Assembly (NCBI RefSeq): GCF_029227915.1
Contig: NC_079884.1
Location: 10,912,001 to 10,976,000 of the forward strand
Origin: Hydractinia symbiolongicarpus
Lineage: Eukaryota > Cnidaria > Hydrozoa > Anthoathecata > Hydractiniidae
Reading direction: 5' to 3'
DNA length: 64,000 nucleotides
In this document: positions 1 to 12,448 of the stretch, in pieces
Position numbering within the stretch: position 1 is the first letter of the stretch
How the letters are laid out: every line of letters begins with the position of its first letter
Made by a program: the position numbers and the translations under genes
The notes under the pieces: model-generated
What the model saw: the letters and a program-made list of their open reading frames with translations, nothing else
The model's database searches: none
Told to the model about the DNA's origin: nothing

Positions 1-456
1 CAAGGTGGAGAACGAATTTTATATACTTAATTTCCATGTTTTCGTAGGCTTGCCAACCTGGCGTATCAATAGATCATTTACACCACGTAATGTTATTAAA
101 TATGGGGAAAGAGCTCCAAGGTATTTTTCGTTAATGCGACTAGATTATTACTAGCTAGCGGCCGGCTTTGCTTAGTGGTGTACGCAGATAAACTGTTACG
201 AAACAGGGAAACGTTATTTAAATATTCGCGAATGTTTTGAAAATCATTTCCTGCAAAAATTGTTTCGAGACCCGCTATTTGCAAAAAAAATATTCCTGCT
301 TGAAAACGATTACAAGTTTCATCTGTCTTAATGTACCAGCATTTATATAATAGATACCTAAATTTTCATATACATCACACTCGTCTTGCCTCTGCAATTG
401 AGATGTATATTTGATTTTCTCTGTTTATTTTTATATCACTGTTTCTCTATTCTCAG

Positions 457-1426
457 GTATTGGTTTGATCCAGCGAAATCTGACTGAAATCCAATTGAAG
501 AGGGTATGTATTCCATCACATGTATTACAGCATTTAATATTGGCTAACTGCGCCTTTAATGAACAGTACTATACATTACGTCTTGCGATGCAGGCTCCTT
601 GTGTGTGTTTTTATATATATTTAACTAAACAAATCACTTTCTAGATCGCTGTTTTCACGTCCCCAATAATTGTCAAAACCAAGTGTTTAAAGTCCTAAAT
701 TTTTTTGGACTCAACTGGTGGAGCGCCATTTAAGAAAACATTTAAAACGAAAAAAACTTGTGTCTTTAGACCACCGCTGAATTCTGTCCGCATCATCTGG
801 GTCATTACTTGGGAATGGACACCCATGATACAATGTTACTTCACAAAGGATTACCTTTACAAGACGGAATGATGTTCACCCTCGAACCTGGTTTATACAT
901 ACCTACTACTAATACTAATGTACCTGAAAGGTAAGTTGCAGCTGGTTTCTACTTGAGTGTGATACATTCTTTATCAGGCAATTGTATTTCCATCACGTAA
1001 CAATCATTTCCGTTGCCCGTTTGTTTTTACTTTTTAAGAATTATCAAGGATGCTAAACTTGCAGCAAATTAAAACACCTTCGGAACTTTTTTCACTTTTC
1101 TTAAGAGAATAGGAAAGAGGGAAATTATTTTTAAGGTAGAATTGGGAATTTTTTTTCCATTGATTTAATAATATTTCGAATTTCTGATTGCACTTTTTAC
1201 TATACCTAATCGTGAAAATTTTCTGGTCCTGATAGATTGGACAGAGTATGGTAAGCGCTCTAACCATTAAAAAATGTTTTTCACTAATAGGTATCGTGGA
1301 ATTGGAATCCGCATCGAAGATGACATTCTAATGACAAAGACTGGTCCATATGTGCTGAGTGCAGAGTTGCCAAAAGAAGTTGAGGATGTGGAAGAACTGC
1401 TTTCACAAAGGACTTTCAGAAAGTAA
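457..1426 (+). CDS. XPNPEP3: Xaa-Pro aminopeptidase 3-like, C-terminal exons (partial)
   Basis: Three exons: 457-503, 770-930 and 1291-1426 (TAA). Phases agree: the first exon ends in phase 0, the second leaves two bases (AG) that form Arg with the first base of the third. The second exon reads FCPHHLGHYLGMDTHD and later TLEPGLYIP; the third reads YRGIGIRIEDDIL and ends TFRK. These are the C-terminal pita-bread metallopeptidase motifs of the M24B family. By family knowledge the His in GHYLG, the Glu in TLEPG and the Glu in RIEDD are metal ligands, and all are present. The enzyme removes N-terminal residues preceding proline, and the vertebrate orthologue is mitochondrial. The N-terminal half would lie before the window; I could not place an upstream exon in 1-456. 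Similarity to XPNPEP3 rather than XPNPEP1 rests on the CPHH..GHYLGMD and RGIG(V/I)RIEDD segments. No stop or frameshift is seen in these exons. Confidence 0.9.
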
Positions 1427-2637
1427 AAGTCATACTTATACCGTTTCAGAAAAAGTTTTGTTTTCGGGGGAAACGTGTGTCGAACAAAAAAGAAGAACAA
1501 AACAGACATATCACTGCCAAAATCTTTCTTTTGGCGCATTGCTTTTGAAAATAATAAGTGATAAATATGATTCCCCAATTCAGGGGCAGAATAACAATTT
1601 GTTTTCAATGTCAAGCCTCGTCTCTACAGATGCTTGCGTCCGGTAATTTCAGTTTGTATTAAATGCAGTTCTTACAACCTACATGTAGCTAAGCACAACG
1701 AAATTCAATAGCAGTTTCATTGCGAGACACTACATTATGTTGCACAAGTTTATGCATCACATCCAACGTACATTTTTAACAAAAGTCTTTGTAGTTTTAT
1801 ATTGTAAATAGTGGTGTAAATTTTGCGTTATTGTATAGTCTATATGTATAATTTTTTCAGAAAAAAAAAAACATGCATTAGATCTTTACCTGTTCTAGGT
1901 TGACCATGCGTCCTTACTTACCGAGAACAACCTCTTCTGATATCAATGAGGTGTCCTGCAGCTTTTGAACCTCGCATTTGAGCTATGGAAACAAGGATCG
2001 CTCGACTAAACAGCCTTCTCTTGCATGACTGCCGGAGATGTAACCCGCGACACTAAGCACAGGCCACGAGTTGTTCCTCTAAAATCCCATCAGAAAAAAC
2101 AACAGTTCGGCAAGACAAACACCACGATATGAATCCGAGGCATTCCACTCTGATTTAGAAAGCTCCAGCTAACAAGGCAACTTTTTTAATGCGTCTCTCG
2201 TAAACCCAACGAATTACTCCTGCGCATGCTTATTGTAAAGTCCTCTATCCACAAACGTGTGCATCTTCACTAAAATTCTAAACAAGGGAAGAGAATTTTA
2301 CATTCTCAAATTTGAATAGCAAGTTGTATATTTATCCTGATCACGTAGCCAGCATAATTTTGCGTCATATTATTTGACGACAGAGGAGTCGTAAAAAAAA
2401 CTAAACGGGGTTTAAATAATACTCAATACTTACAAAAAATTATATTTACAAACATGAAAACGCTAAGAATTATTTTATATTCACAATAAATTTTTTAGAC
2501 ATTTTAAAAACTTGTGTAGAAAGCAATGACATTGGATCAATCGAAGAATTGCTTATCAGCTTCGCAGTGGAAGGTTACTGTTCACAAAGATCACGTAGTT
2601 CTCTTCAGCAACAATCTTTTAATCGAAATTACGAGAT
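1427..2637. other. Intergenic, no gene seen
   Basis: This is the 3' flank of the aminopeptidase gene and the region after the convergent membrane-protein gene. An AT-rich stretch with an A run lies near 1860. Short open frames here are overlaps of exon 1291-1426 or random. Confidence 0.5.
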
Positions 2638-5600
2638 TTAAATCTGAGTGATAATCATTTTTTTCAACTTTTCACGTTTGATAGTGGATGGTATTCTTCC
2701 TCTGGATTCAAGCAGTTCCTCCATTAAGTTCCTATGACTTCCGTTTCCATTTCCATGTGATCGTTTGGAATCTGGAGATGAGGTGCAAGGTTGTTTATCC
2801 ACAAGTTCAACTAGAGTATATCCTTCACTTGAAAATTTAATACCAAATACATCATCCAGCTCTCCTTCGCAGGGAACGTAAATTCCACCTGGTTGACTGT
2901 CGCTTAGAGTTTCGTTATTTACACTGGAGGCAGTTTTGTTAGATGACAAAAAGCTGTCTTTATCACCTGAACTTGGTAGTCGTAAAACAAAGAAACACGA
3001 TAAGAAGATGACGGCAAAGGCGCCCACAGTGACGGAAATTATGATCACATATCGTGTTGTGGTCGGTGCATTGTGCCACCATTGATTGAACCCTAACGTA
3101 AGAAGAGGTTTCGGTAAAGTTGAACAAATATTGAAAGAGATCAGCAGGATAAACAAAAGATCCCTGCCACGTCACAGACACAGAAATTCACTTTCCTGAC
3201 TTGCACTGATTAACGTCATAATTGTCCCCAGTCTTTTTATTTTCATTCAAAACTTCTTTTTTCTTTATTTTACCATTTCTTCTATCGAATTCTATGAGGT
3301 GAACCTGTGAAAGAAAATTTACTTCTTCCTTGTGATTTTTTCGCTATTTTTTTCCAGATGGAGATAACGAGATTGGCAAAGAAAAGAAAAGCTCTGGGGA
3401 CGAAGTTGGAAGAAAGCGAACATCGTTTGTGTCGATTTTTTAAAAAAATCAAATGATTGGAGAACATCTAAAACGTACTTCGACAAACTTCAAACCGAAC
3501 ATGGGGAATTATTTTTGGCGGAGCTGTTGTCAATGCGGAAAAATAATAATTCCCTCACGTTTGGATCATTTTTTTTTTTTTTTGTAAAAATGATTTATAT
3601 ATGATATATGATTTTCTTTTGATTTGTCTAAAACTGCATGTTATATATACTTGCATTTCACCTTTTTTTCGAAATTTGCGAATTTTCATTTCTCTCCAAC
3701 TTCACGAATATTAACTCTCACGAAAATTAAATTTCATTTTTAAAATATTTAGTGCTAAAATTAGTCCCCACGAAAACTAAAAATTTTTTTACTTGAACTG
3801 ATGTTTTCCCTCTCCCGACCTCGTCCTCGTGCAAATCATTTTTTTTGTGTCTTGTATTAATAACTAATGTGTGCGCAAGAAAAAGTCGTGCAAAGTGGAA
3901 AATGCAATAGATGTTTGTCCACTTTGTTAAGACAGGCGAATTTTCGTGGAATTTAAAGGTCGGTTTTCCTCTGGGTGTTTTTCACTGGTAATTGACTAGT
4001 GTTAACACGCTAGATATAAAACGCAGACTCACGGTACCTTCCTAAATGACGGAAAGCGGTCATGGGTTTGTTTTTTTGACATATGCCAACTTACTTTTTG
4101 GGAAAACATATTCAAAATCTCGTCGTAATATATTTGCACGTCAAATTTCAATTGAATGAGGTCGTTCATGTTGTTTCTGTGTGTGAATCCTGGAACTAGA
4201 ATACTTTTACTTGAAGTTATCAGCTGTTTCCACTCACCAAGTTCTAGAAATAAAGAAATAGCTAACCTGTGTTTTGTCGGATTTAACCGTGGGCATGATT
4301 TAACGACTCGAACATCAAAAGCAAAGATGGTTTGTAATTCTTCCTAGAGGTTTTTTTATTATTAACGTAAGTAAAGAAGGCCGGGTCTTTAATTTCTTTG
4401 GAATTAAACATAATTTTAGTTAATGCGAGACAAAAAAAAATTGACGTAAAAAATTGTGGCGTAAATTACAAAAAATCAAAATTTCCTAAATCCTTAATTC
4501 TGAAAAAATGCTGAATGCGGCGCTGGTGACTCTATTGTGCAGAAAAGTACTGAAAATTTGGACAAAATCATATTAGATTAACCAAATCCAGGTTTTACCA
4601 AAAGCCTACCAATGTCATGTATTCAAATCGCATGGAAGAATAAAAGTGGTAAATCTTTTAAAACTCATATTTTAAAATTCAAACAATACATGAAAAATAC
4701 ATAGTGATTACCAACAATTTGTGACTAAAATTTAGCGTAACGGGAACTTTACGTGCCTTCTTTAAACCGAAAGCCTGCGAAAATTCAAATTCTCTATATA
4801 TTAGTTATGCTAAGGAGCTTTACGAATGCTCATTCTTTAACATGCAAGAATTACGGAATAATCCCATTCAGATCCACGAAGTGCCGAAATGTCAGAAAGG
4901 AATCGTGCTTCAATTAGAACAGCTTAGGACTTTGGATTTAACTAAAAAAAATGCATAGACAAGCTCAAATTGCGTGATTCTTATATGATGGTAAGGAAAA
5001 CTTTAACTCACCTCCACTGTGAATATGAAGCAAAACACCTCTTGGTTTTATACACACATCAGTAAATACTTCAACGTTAGCTGTCCCACTCTGCAACGTC
5101 ACGACACGCCCATATCTTGACTGCGTTTTTGCTTGGCATGTTCTCAAGAACAGTATGCAAAGAACAAGTTTAATACCTACGAGAAATATTATTTTGTTGA
5201 GTTGCACAAAAATAGGAATAATATTGTCAACAAAATTTTTTTAAACAGTTATTTTTGTTGTAGTGCTTTCATGCTTCCAACATACCAAAACAAAACCTAC
5301 TGCTTCGCAAATGACGAAAATTGAAGCAACTTAAAAATTGACAGCACCGTAAGACCTTTTTATATTTTTATAAAAAAATAGTTAGGGCTCAAAGTTCAAT
5401 TTTCTTTTAGTTCTTTTGCACATTCACTTTCAATTTTTATTATATTTGAATTAAATAGGCATAGCCTAACTTCACTTAAACCCATCTATCCACTTACGGA
5501 ATCAAATTTTTCCCGCCAGTCCCTGTTCTCAAATGGCCGTGTTTTTGGGGTTCTCCTTATCAAAAAAGTGTAACGAGAAACAATCCTTAAAAAGTTAATA

Positions 5601-5639
5601 TAAAAACAAACACTTACAAAAAACAAAAATAGAGGCCAT
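2638..5639 (-). CDS. Putative single-pass membrane protein, incomplete exon model
   Basis: Unrecognised gene assembled from compatible splice sites. Exon 1 is 5639-5618 (ATG; seven codons plus one base). Exon 2 is 5176-5012. Joined, they give a hydrophobic leader running through KLVLCILFLRTCQA, a plausible signal peptide, followed by a beta-rich extracellular-looking stretch ending HIHSG. A probable internal exon, about 4346-4266, reads FAFDVRVVKSCPRLNPTKHR before a GT. The terminal exon (about 3092-2638) has a transmembrane helix, YVIIISVTVGAFAVIFLSC, then a polar tail of about 115 residues rich in Ser, Lys and Glu ending MIITQI. At least one further exon is needed, because the phases of the internal and terminal exons do not match. 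Upstream of the helix a second frame is also protein-like (VSVTWQGSFVYPADLF), so a frameshift may be present. A type I receptor is the likely class; no domain name is claimed. Confidence 0.5.
4734..4958 (+). other. Uninterrupted 74-codon frame, possible exon
   Basis: An open stretch on the + strand without ATG, preceded by an AG and ended by TAG, reads as ordinary protein with three cysteines (segments KACENSNSLYI, YAKELYECSFFNMQEL and HEVPKCQKGIVLQL). It lies inside an intron of the minus-strand membrane-protein model. It may be a remnant exon or chance; no domain is recognised. Confidence 0.25.
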
Positions 5640-8272
5640 ATTGGACGTGCGTGTGTCAGCTGCGAAATATGCGTTGATAATTCTCCTACATTTCACACAT
5701 GAGTAACCATGCAAATAAAATTTGATTATTATCAAGCGTACAGTTAAGAATGCCAACGTGCACACATTATAGGACATAAGGACATATAAAATTCTCAAGC
5801 AGGCATGTCTCGATATAAAACAGCTTAAAATTTTCACAACAAATAGATTAAAGTGAAAAATGTCTTCAAATTTATTGACGTTGCGAACGCATAGCTATGC
5901 ATGTAAATCAGCGCTATCTGATTTGTGTAAAATGCTGACCTAGCAAAAAAATATACTCAACAACACCGAAATTCGCCCACTACACAACTACCATATTTAG
6001 CTCACGAGAATTCACCTGTCACAACAAAGTGGATAAGAAATTTATCACATTTGCTATTTCGTGTATCCATGACATAATTTTTTCTCGCGCACTACGCACA
6101 GGTAGAATATGGGTATCAGTATAAACTAAGCCGAGGGCCCTGCGTGGAAATGCCGAGTTAAGGCACAAGTAGCTGTAAAACCTGGCGTTAAACGCCAGGT
6201 CGAGCGTTTCTTAAGAGCCGTAAACTAAATCACACATATAGGTGGAGCGCAATAGTACAAGTATACATAAATTCATAATGTCATAAATCCAGTGAAATAT
6301 ATTACAGAGCATTATAGTGTTTCGGGTTAATGTATTTTTCACAAAATACTTTCCTGCAACTTTAGCTGAAATAAAAACACAGTTTACAACCTTTTGTTAC
6401 GTTATCATAGCAAAAAGAGTCGGCCAACAATTTCTTATTTTGCAGAATACGTTCCTGTGCTAAACGCTTAGCACAGGTAAAGAATGTCGCACATGCGTAT
6501 AGGCGCAATAACCTCTGTAAAAAAAGTTTGGTTGCAACTTTTAGTTAAAACAATTTCTCAGCAATAGCCAGACCTAGCTAAAGACGCAGTTAGAACGCCA
6601 CAACCCTAACGCAAAACAAAATAATGTTGGTTAGGATGAAAAACTCTTTTCCAAAAATGATTTAAAACATTAAAAGATAAACCTATTAAATAAGGCTAGC
6701 TAGCTATCTCGCTGGCTGGCATTAGGGTGCTCTCTCAAAATCTACGTTTGTAGCAAAATTCTTAAAATTAGTTTGTTTAAAATTAAAATGCAAAAACGTA
6801 TAAAAAATAAATAAAAAACTTTTCAAAACAAAAAAGGTCAAAAATGACCTATAAACCTCCTTCAAAATGGTACACCAGTAGCTACATTAGATCGTCCACC
6901 AAGCATGCCGTCATCGCTAGAATATTAAGTTTTACTTTTTTAATTCGTTCTATAAAAAAAAATCTTGACAAAAAAATACTCTTTTAAGTAAGAAAACGAT
7001 GAATTAATAAGGTAAAATAGATCAACCCCCCGTAGATCAACAGACAGAATACGGGTAGTAATAATATAGGGAAGAATATAATCAAGCAAGTTTATTCTAA
7101 TCTACGTTTCCAATGCGACAGCTGCCATCAACGGTCAGCGATCGAAATTTGGGCTAAAAAATCAGATAAAGCGCTCGTTCAAAGTAGTTCATTTTCTTAC
7201 TGGCAAATACAACTACAGGTGAAAGGCTAGAATTAAGGAGAAAAAATAACGCTGACATCAGCAACAATAAGCATCTAAGATCAAATAAATAACCCAAAAT
7301 TCTGCGATCCTAACTACACTGTACACTGGTAGTAAGCATTGACTGCGCGAAAGTCTCGAATTGCATGTTTTTCAAAATTTTATATTTTGATATTTCGACT
7401 TTCCGACTTCTTAAAATACGGGAAAGTTGTATTCATCGATTCTCCGATAGTCGTTAAACAAAAATTTTGAAATAAGCCTGTCTCTCAAAATCAAGACACT
7501 TTATCAGAATTGTAATGGTGTTTTTGCGAAGTTTTAACATAACCGTGGACGGCAATAAAAGATGGCATAGTCAGGAAAATGCATATTTCCACTTTGTTCT
7601 TCTGAAATGCAATGCAAGTATAACGTATGCGGAAATTCATAAAAAGACACGTGGTTTCATATTTTGTAAAAGCCGATCCTTTTTGTCAAAGTTAGAAAGA
7701 AAACTTTTCTTTAAAATTCTCTTAAATTTTGTCAGCTAGAGGACGATAACAACATTGGAAGTGAAACCAATTTTTCAAAAAGCCGTTCAATGGGTTTATT
7801 ATTTACAAAATATCAGTTTTTTTTGTAAATTTGCGACTTATCCCGTTGATCAGTGGTCTGCCTTTCAAGTCAATCTTTGATAAGGCAAAAAGAATTTCAC
7901 TGGAATTCTAGTACTACCTGCAATTCAAGATATACAACTGAAAAAATAATTCAAGCGCTGTGAACATAAATTATTGAATCATTCTTCGTTTGCTTCACCA
8001 CAAATTAAAAAAACAACTCCTTCTTAAGGGCAGCAAATTCATTTAAAAATTAAAAATTAATCGCACGAGAGTATTGAAATGGACCTCTTTTGCTTGCCAA
8101 GCCTACTGATAAAATTATCAATTTTTTATTTTATGTATATAATGTAGCGTTGGTTTTATTGAAAAAACTAACATTTATAAACAAAATCAAAGTTGGATAA
8201 TTTGAGAAGATATCTATTTCAAAAAATGCAACTTTCCATTGGCTTTGGTAGATGATCTTCACATCGTAAAGA
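5640..8272. other. Intergenic, AT-rich
   Basis: No convincing gene. A 21-bp perfect hairpin (arms ACCTGGCGTT/AACGCCAGGT around one base) sits at 6180-6200. Short open frames at 7515-7739 and 8131-8406 (-) have no features of real exons; the latter overlaps the start of the next gene. Confidence 0.5.
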
Positions 8273-11200
8273 ATGTTTTCTGTAAGCGCGTTGAGAGAAA
8301 AATTTGAGACCAAGTCGAAGGTCAATGGGTTTAACAATGCGAACACGACGTACACTCTTTGTCCTGAACAAAAAAGAGAAAGACCTTTCCTATATAAGAA
8401 ATACATGGAAGACGATTCACTGGATGCGATCCGTGTTTATACCAAGAAAGAGGACGAATCAAGTGAGTTGACGAATAAATATGATAGACTATACAACGCT
8501 TCGTCATTGTATAATTCTTCAGCCAAGCAGCCTAGCTATTCAGGATTTGTAAATGAAACAACACATCCCGGCTGTGAAAAAGTAGATTCGGCAGTATCGA
8601 ATCTAGAAACAGAGGAAACAGATTTCTTTGAAGAAAAATCAAAATCGTTAGCTAAAGAAAACAAGCCGAATGATACACTGGAGACTCTTTATCTACAAGC
8701 TAACAACAAAGCGTCTCGGTCACCCTATTTTAATAAAAGAATTTACGAGAGCCGAAAAAGATTGTATGACAATTACATGAAGCAAAAAGAACAGCTCAGT
8801 GACTTGCGTCAGTCGGCATCAAGAGTTCTTGGAAATATCGGGGAATTTCGCAAACGTTATGAAAAAGACGAGACAAGTTTTTCAGATTATGCTCTTAAAT
8901 CCGAAATAAAGGCTAAACAGAACAAACATTTATATTTAAATCAGATGGAAAATGCAGGGTTCAACTACGACACATTCGTGCAGATACAATTAGAAGAAGG
9001 TGAAAAATCCATCAATGGCAAGAGGATGAAAGAATCCATTTTTACCTCAAAAGAAAACATGCAAGATGAGGAAGAGAAATCTATCACCAAGACAGTAGAT
9101 GAGTCTGACCTTAAGAAAACAGGAGAAGAGTCTGCGACTGAACAAAACTTTAGCGTGAAGAATTTAAGGGATTACTGGAACGATCGTTTGTCGCCTAGAC
9201 GAACCAGCAGTCGAATCAGCAATGGGAAAGAGAGCGCGACGAAAGTTCAGGAGAAGCGACCAGTTGCAAGAGCATCGTCGTTCTCTGAGAAGAAGTCGCA
9301 GGTAACCGGACGCAGTTTTCAAGACAGTAGCTTCAAAGCGAAAAAAACACAAGCGGAGCTTTTAAATATCTCCTTAGATTCCGCAAAAGAAGAAAAAGCT
9401 CGCTTAAAGTTGCATCAATCTACACCCTTATTTAAGACACACCCAAGCTGGTTTATAAAAGGAACACAGGTCAAATTAAATCGACCCACATCTGTTTTAA
9501 CACCCAAGAAAGAAAAGGTTACATCCACGCCTATTAAGAAAACCACACCGCGAAGATCGCCCTCGCCGCGTCTTGCTGTTGCAAAATCTAAGGCTTTGCA
9601 ATTGGAGCCGAGAAATTTCAAAAAGGTCCTGAAGAAATTTGGTCGTGGAAAATTTGACTATGATATTCACGGAAGACAAATTTTGATAACTCAAAATGGC
9701 GCTGCGATTCCAACTCGTTATTTGGACAGTTCAATGCTTCATGATCTAACGTTCTCATTGGATGATTATGTAGCTAAACATTATGATTGGAGGATGGAAA
9801 GATATGCTTTGAACCAAAGGCAAAGCTGGTCGTCGTTGTATTTGCCATCTGATTACGAATACTTGAGAGCTTCCGAAAAAGAGAGATTACGTTTGAAGGC
9901 AGAAGGTTGAGAATCTTGATTCATCCTTTTCATCTTTCCTTTTTTTTAAAAGCTAAATTATGTATTTTCACAAAGTTTTATTTTATCATAGAAAAGATTC
10001 AACAGCAACTTGCTGAGGGAATGTTTAAATATGCAGAACAACAATATGGAAAGAAGAGACATCAAATATCTGAAAAGAAAGGTCATACCACAGAAGAATT
10101 TGAATTCTATTTGCAAGCAGTAAAAGCGCAAGTAAAGGAAGCAACTGATAAACTCAATGATTTACTGAAAAAGAAAAAGGTAAGACAAAAACAATATTAT
10201 TCAAATGTTTTGAAAATTAAGACGAAATGATTGAGGCCGTTGAACGCATTGCAATAATATCAGGAGATCTTGAGGGAGGTTCATAAGAGCGTTTATTTGA
10301 AAAATATTTCTTTGTATCCATTTTTTATCATTAATTTGAAATGTTATAACAGGTAGTCTCAACTAAGGCTGTTGCTCAACTAAGCTGAAAAAGAATGTCA
10401 CATTTTGATACAGTTCTAAGTTGAAGGAAGGGCGTTTTTTCTTCGAGGGGTGTTTAAAGAAAAAGGGCGTTTAATCGTTTAATCGAAAGATAACCTTAAT
10501 AAAAAAAAATTTGGTTGAGTAATTGTAGAGATAGACCATCAGTAGGATAATGCATGTGAATGTAATTTTTTTTTATTAATTTTCCTAAACTTCCCAAGGC
10601 AAAGTTTTTATTAATTCTCTTAACAAAATTGTTCGTTATTATCTAAACATGTTATTTTGCAAAACTTACTGGGTCGCGTGATTTCTAGACCAATTTTGTC
10701 TTATCTTATCTTGGAATCTACTGGAGGGTCGAATTAGACAATATATGACATCTATTTGTAAAATTGATTGGTTAAGAAATATTGCAAAAAAATGAAAAGA
10801 CTTCATAATATATATCGCATTGTTTTCCAGGAAATCGATGCAAAAGTTACAGCAGCCGAGAGAGAACAGCGAATACAACAAGAGAAATTAAGAAATGCTG
10901 AGATAGAAATTGAGAAAGCCATCATTGCAGAAAGAAATCCTATTTTACCGAAAGATTTGATCTTTCGCCATATTGTAAGTTGTATCATTTTCCCTGTATT
11001 TGTATTTTTAACAATATATTTGTCTCTGCGGACTGTGTATCATCATATTTGTTTGGAAATGTCATCCCTTAAATGCTACCTAGAGTATCAATCCATTATG
11101 ATAATTTTTGTTATATTTTTCTCGATTCGCTGAGGTTAATTCCAGCCCTTGTATTTGCTTATTTATTGAGATGTAAAGTAAATAAAAGTTTAAGACATTC

Positions 11201-12448
11201 GGCCTATTTACGTTTGTCTGTAATACAATTAAAACAGTCTATTTGAATTCTCTGGAGAGAAGCATCAAGAAAAATGCTGCATTGCTAGCGAGATGTCATT
11301 GAATTGTCGAATAGCAAAACCTCGACTGAATAATGTCCCATTAATGCTGCATTCCATTAACCTGCTTATTACTACAACTGCGATTGCCTTGTTGAAATGT
11401 AGGAGTTCAATATGCATTTCCATAATATTAAAGATGGTAGCGTCTTCTAAATATTTATTGCTTATTAAAAAAGCTTCCACATGCATGCGCTTAGAACTTG
11501 ACTCGTCTCAACCCATAAAGCTGCTTAAACTTCGCCGAGTATTTTTTTAAAAAAGATTACGCTCTTGGTATCAGATCTCGGTATTTTAGGAAGTAGCAAA
11601 ACACGCTTTCTTTGTTTAGTGGTGTCTTATAAAAAGTGAGCAATGGTATGAAGTTTTTAGAGGTTTTAGTTATGCCCTTTTCACATGCTGCAGGGCTAGC
11701 GAACATTCTTTTCCGGCCCCTGGGTAAATTTAGGAAAGTATGACTCTGGTTAGGGAGCCCTAGGTGATTCTGTTTTACGATTGTAAACTTATGTTGCTAA
11801 GTCCTCGAGTCCAACGCGTCGTGAATAAATTCAGTGCCTTTTTTCGTTGCCAGATATCCCATTTTAGTCAGTCAGGGTTTAGCAAACGTTATGCGTTTTT
11901 ACTGGATGCTGATTTTATACAACAGGTACACAAACGAGATCTTATATTTAGACTCCAGAGTGGCTTTACAAGCAAAAAGAAAACGACAAAAGACTAGCAT
12001 ATGTCCCTGCATTTGGGTGTCATCTAAAAAACACCAAAGAAACAGGAGGTATAAGAAATACAGCACCAAAGAAAAGTGAATTAACAAAAAAGAAGAGAAA
12101 AGCAGAAAAATTTGTAAGCATGGTTTAGTTGTTGTAAGGCAAAAAATGAACCAAGACAACAGCTGTAGTAGCATACAAAATAGTAAACTTATTTTGGACC
12201 AATAAATTTTATAATCCTGTTTGCAGCTGTTAAGGAAGGCGTGTTGGAGATTAATAGCCATAGATTCTTCTACAAGTTGCAACTTTCATTTAGTAAGCAA
12301 GACACGTAAGAAGAAGAAGAAAGAAAACGGAGAGGATCAATCTACAACATCAAGAGAATTAAGCACACCTTTGATAAGCCTCAACTCCCATAACGAAGAA
12401 GACACATTAAAAGAAGGATTTAATCAAACCTACAAATCAGAAAAATAA
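8273..12448 (+). CDS. Unrecognised 752-residue coiled-coil/basic protein, five exons
   Basis: Exons: 8273-9905, 9992-10179, 10831-10974, 11854-11925 and 12227-12448 (TAA). Phases fit throughout: the first junction is phase 1 (forming Glu) and the remaining three are phase 0. I chose the ATG at 8273 as the first in the long frame. Residues 1-440 are polar, low in hydrophobics and rich in Lys, Glu and Ser, with basic Ser/Pro tracts (TPIKKTTPRRSPSPR near 430). Then comes a conserved-looking segment with FDYDIHGRQILITQNGAA and HYDWRMERYALNQRQSW (about 465-525). Exons 2-3 encode long heptad-like helices (QQQLAEGMFKYAEQQYGKK; KVTAAEREQRIQQEKLRNA). The last exon has a KKKKK run. No signal peptide or membrane segment is seen. 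A cytoskeletal or nuclear role is possible but unproven. Exons 4 and 5 are the least certain. Confidence 0.75.

Noticed and set aside
5595-5837. 80-codon minus frame read as one exon
   Set aside because: Only its inner MASIFVF is used, ending at a GTAAGT donor that matches the next exon's phase.
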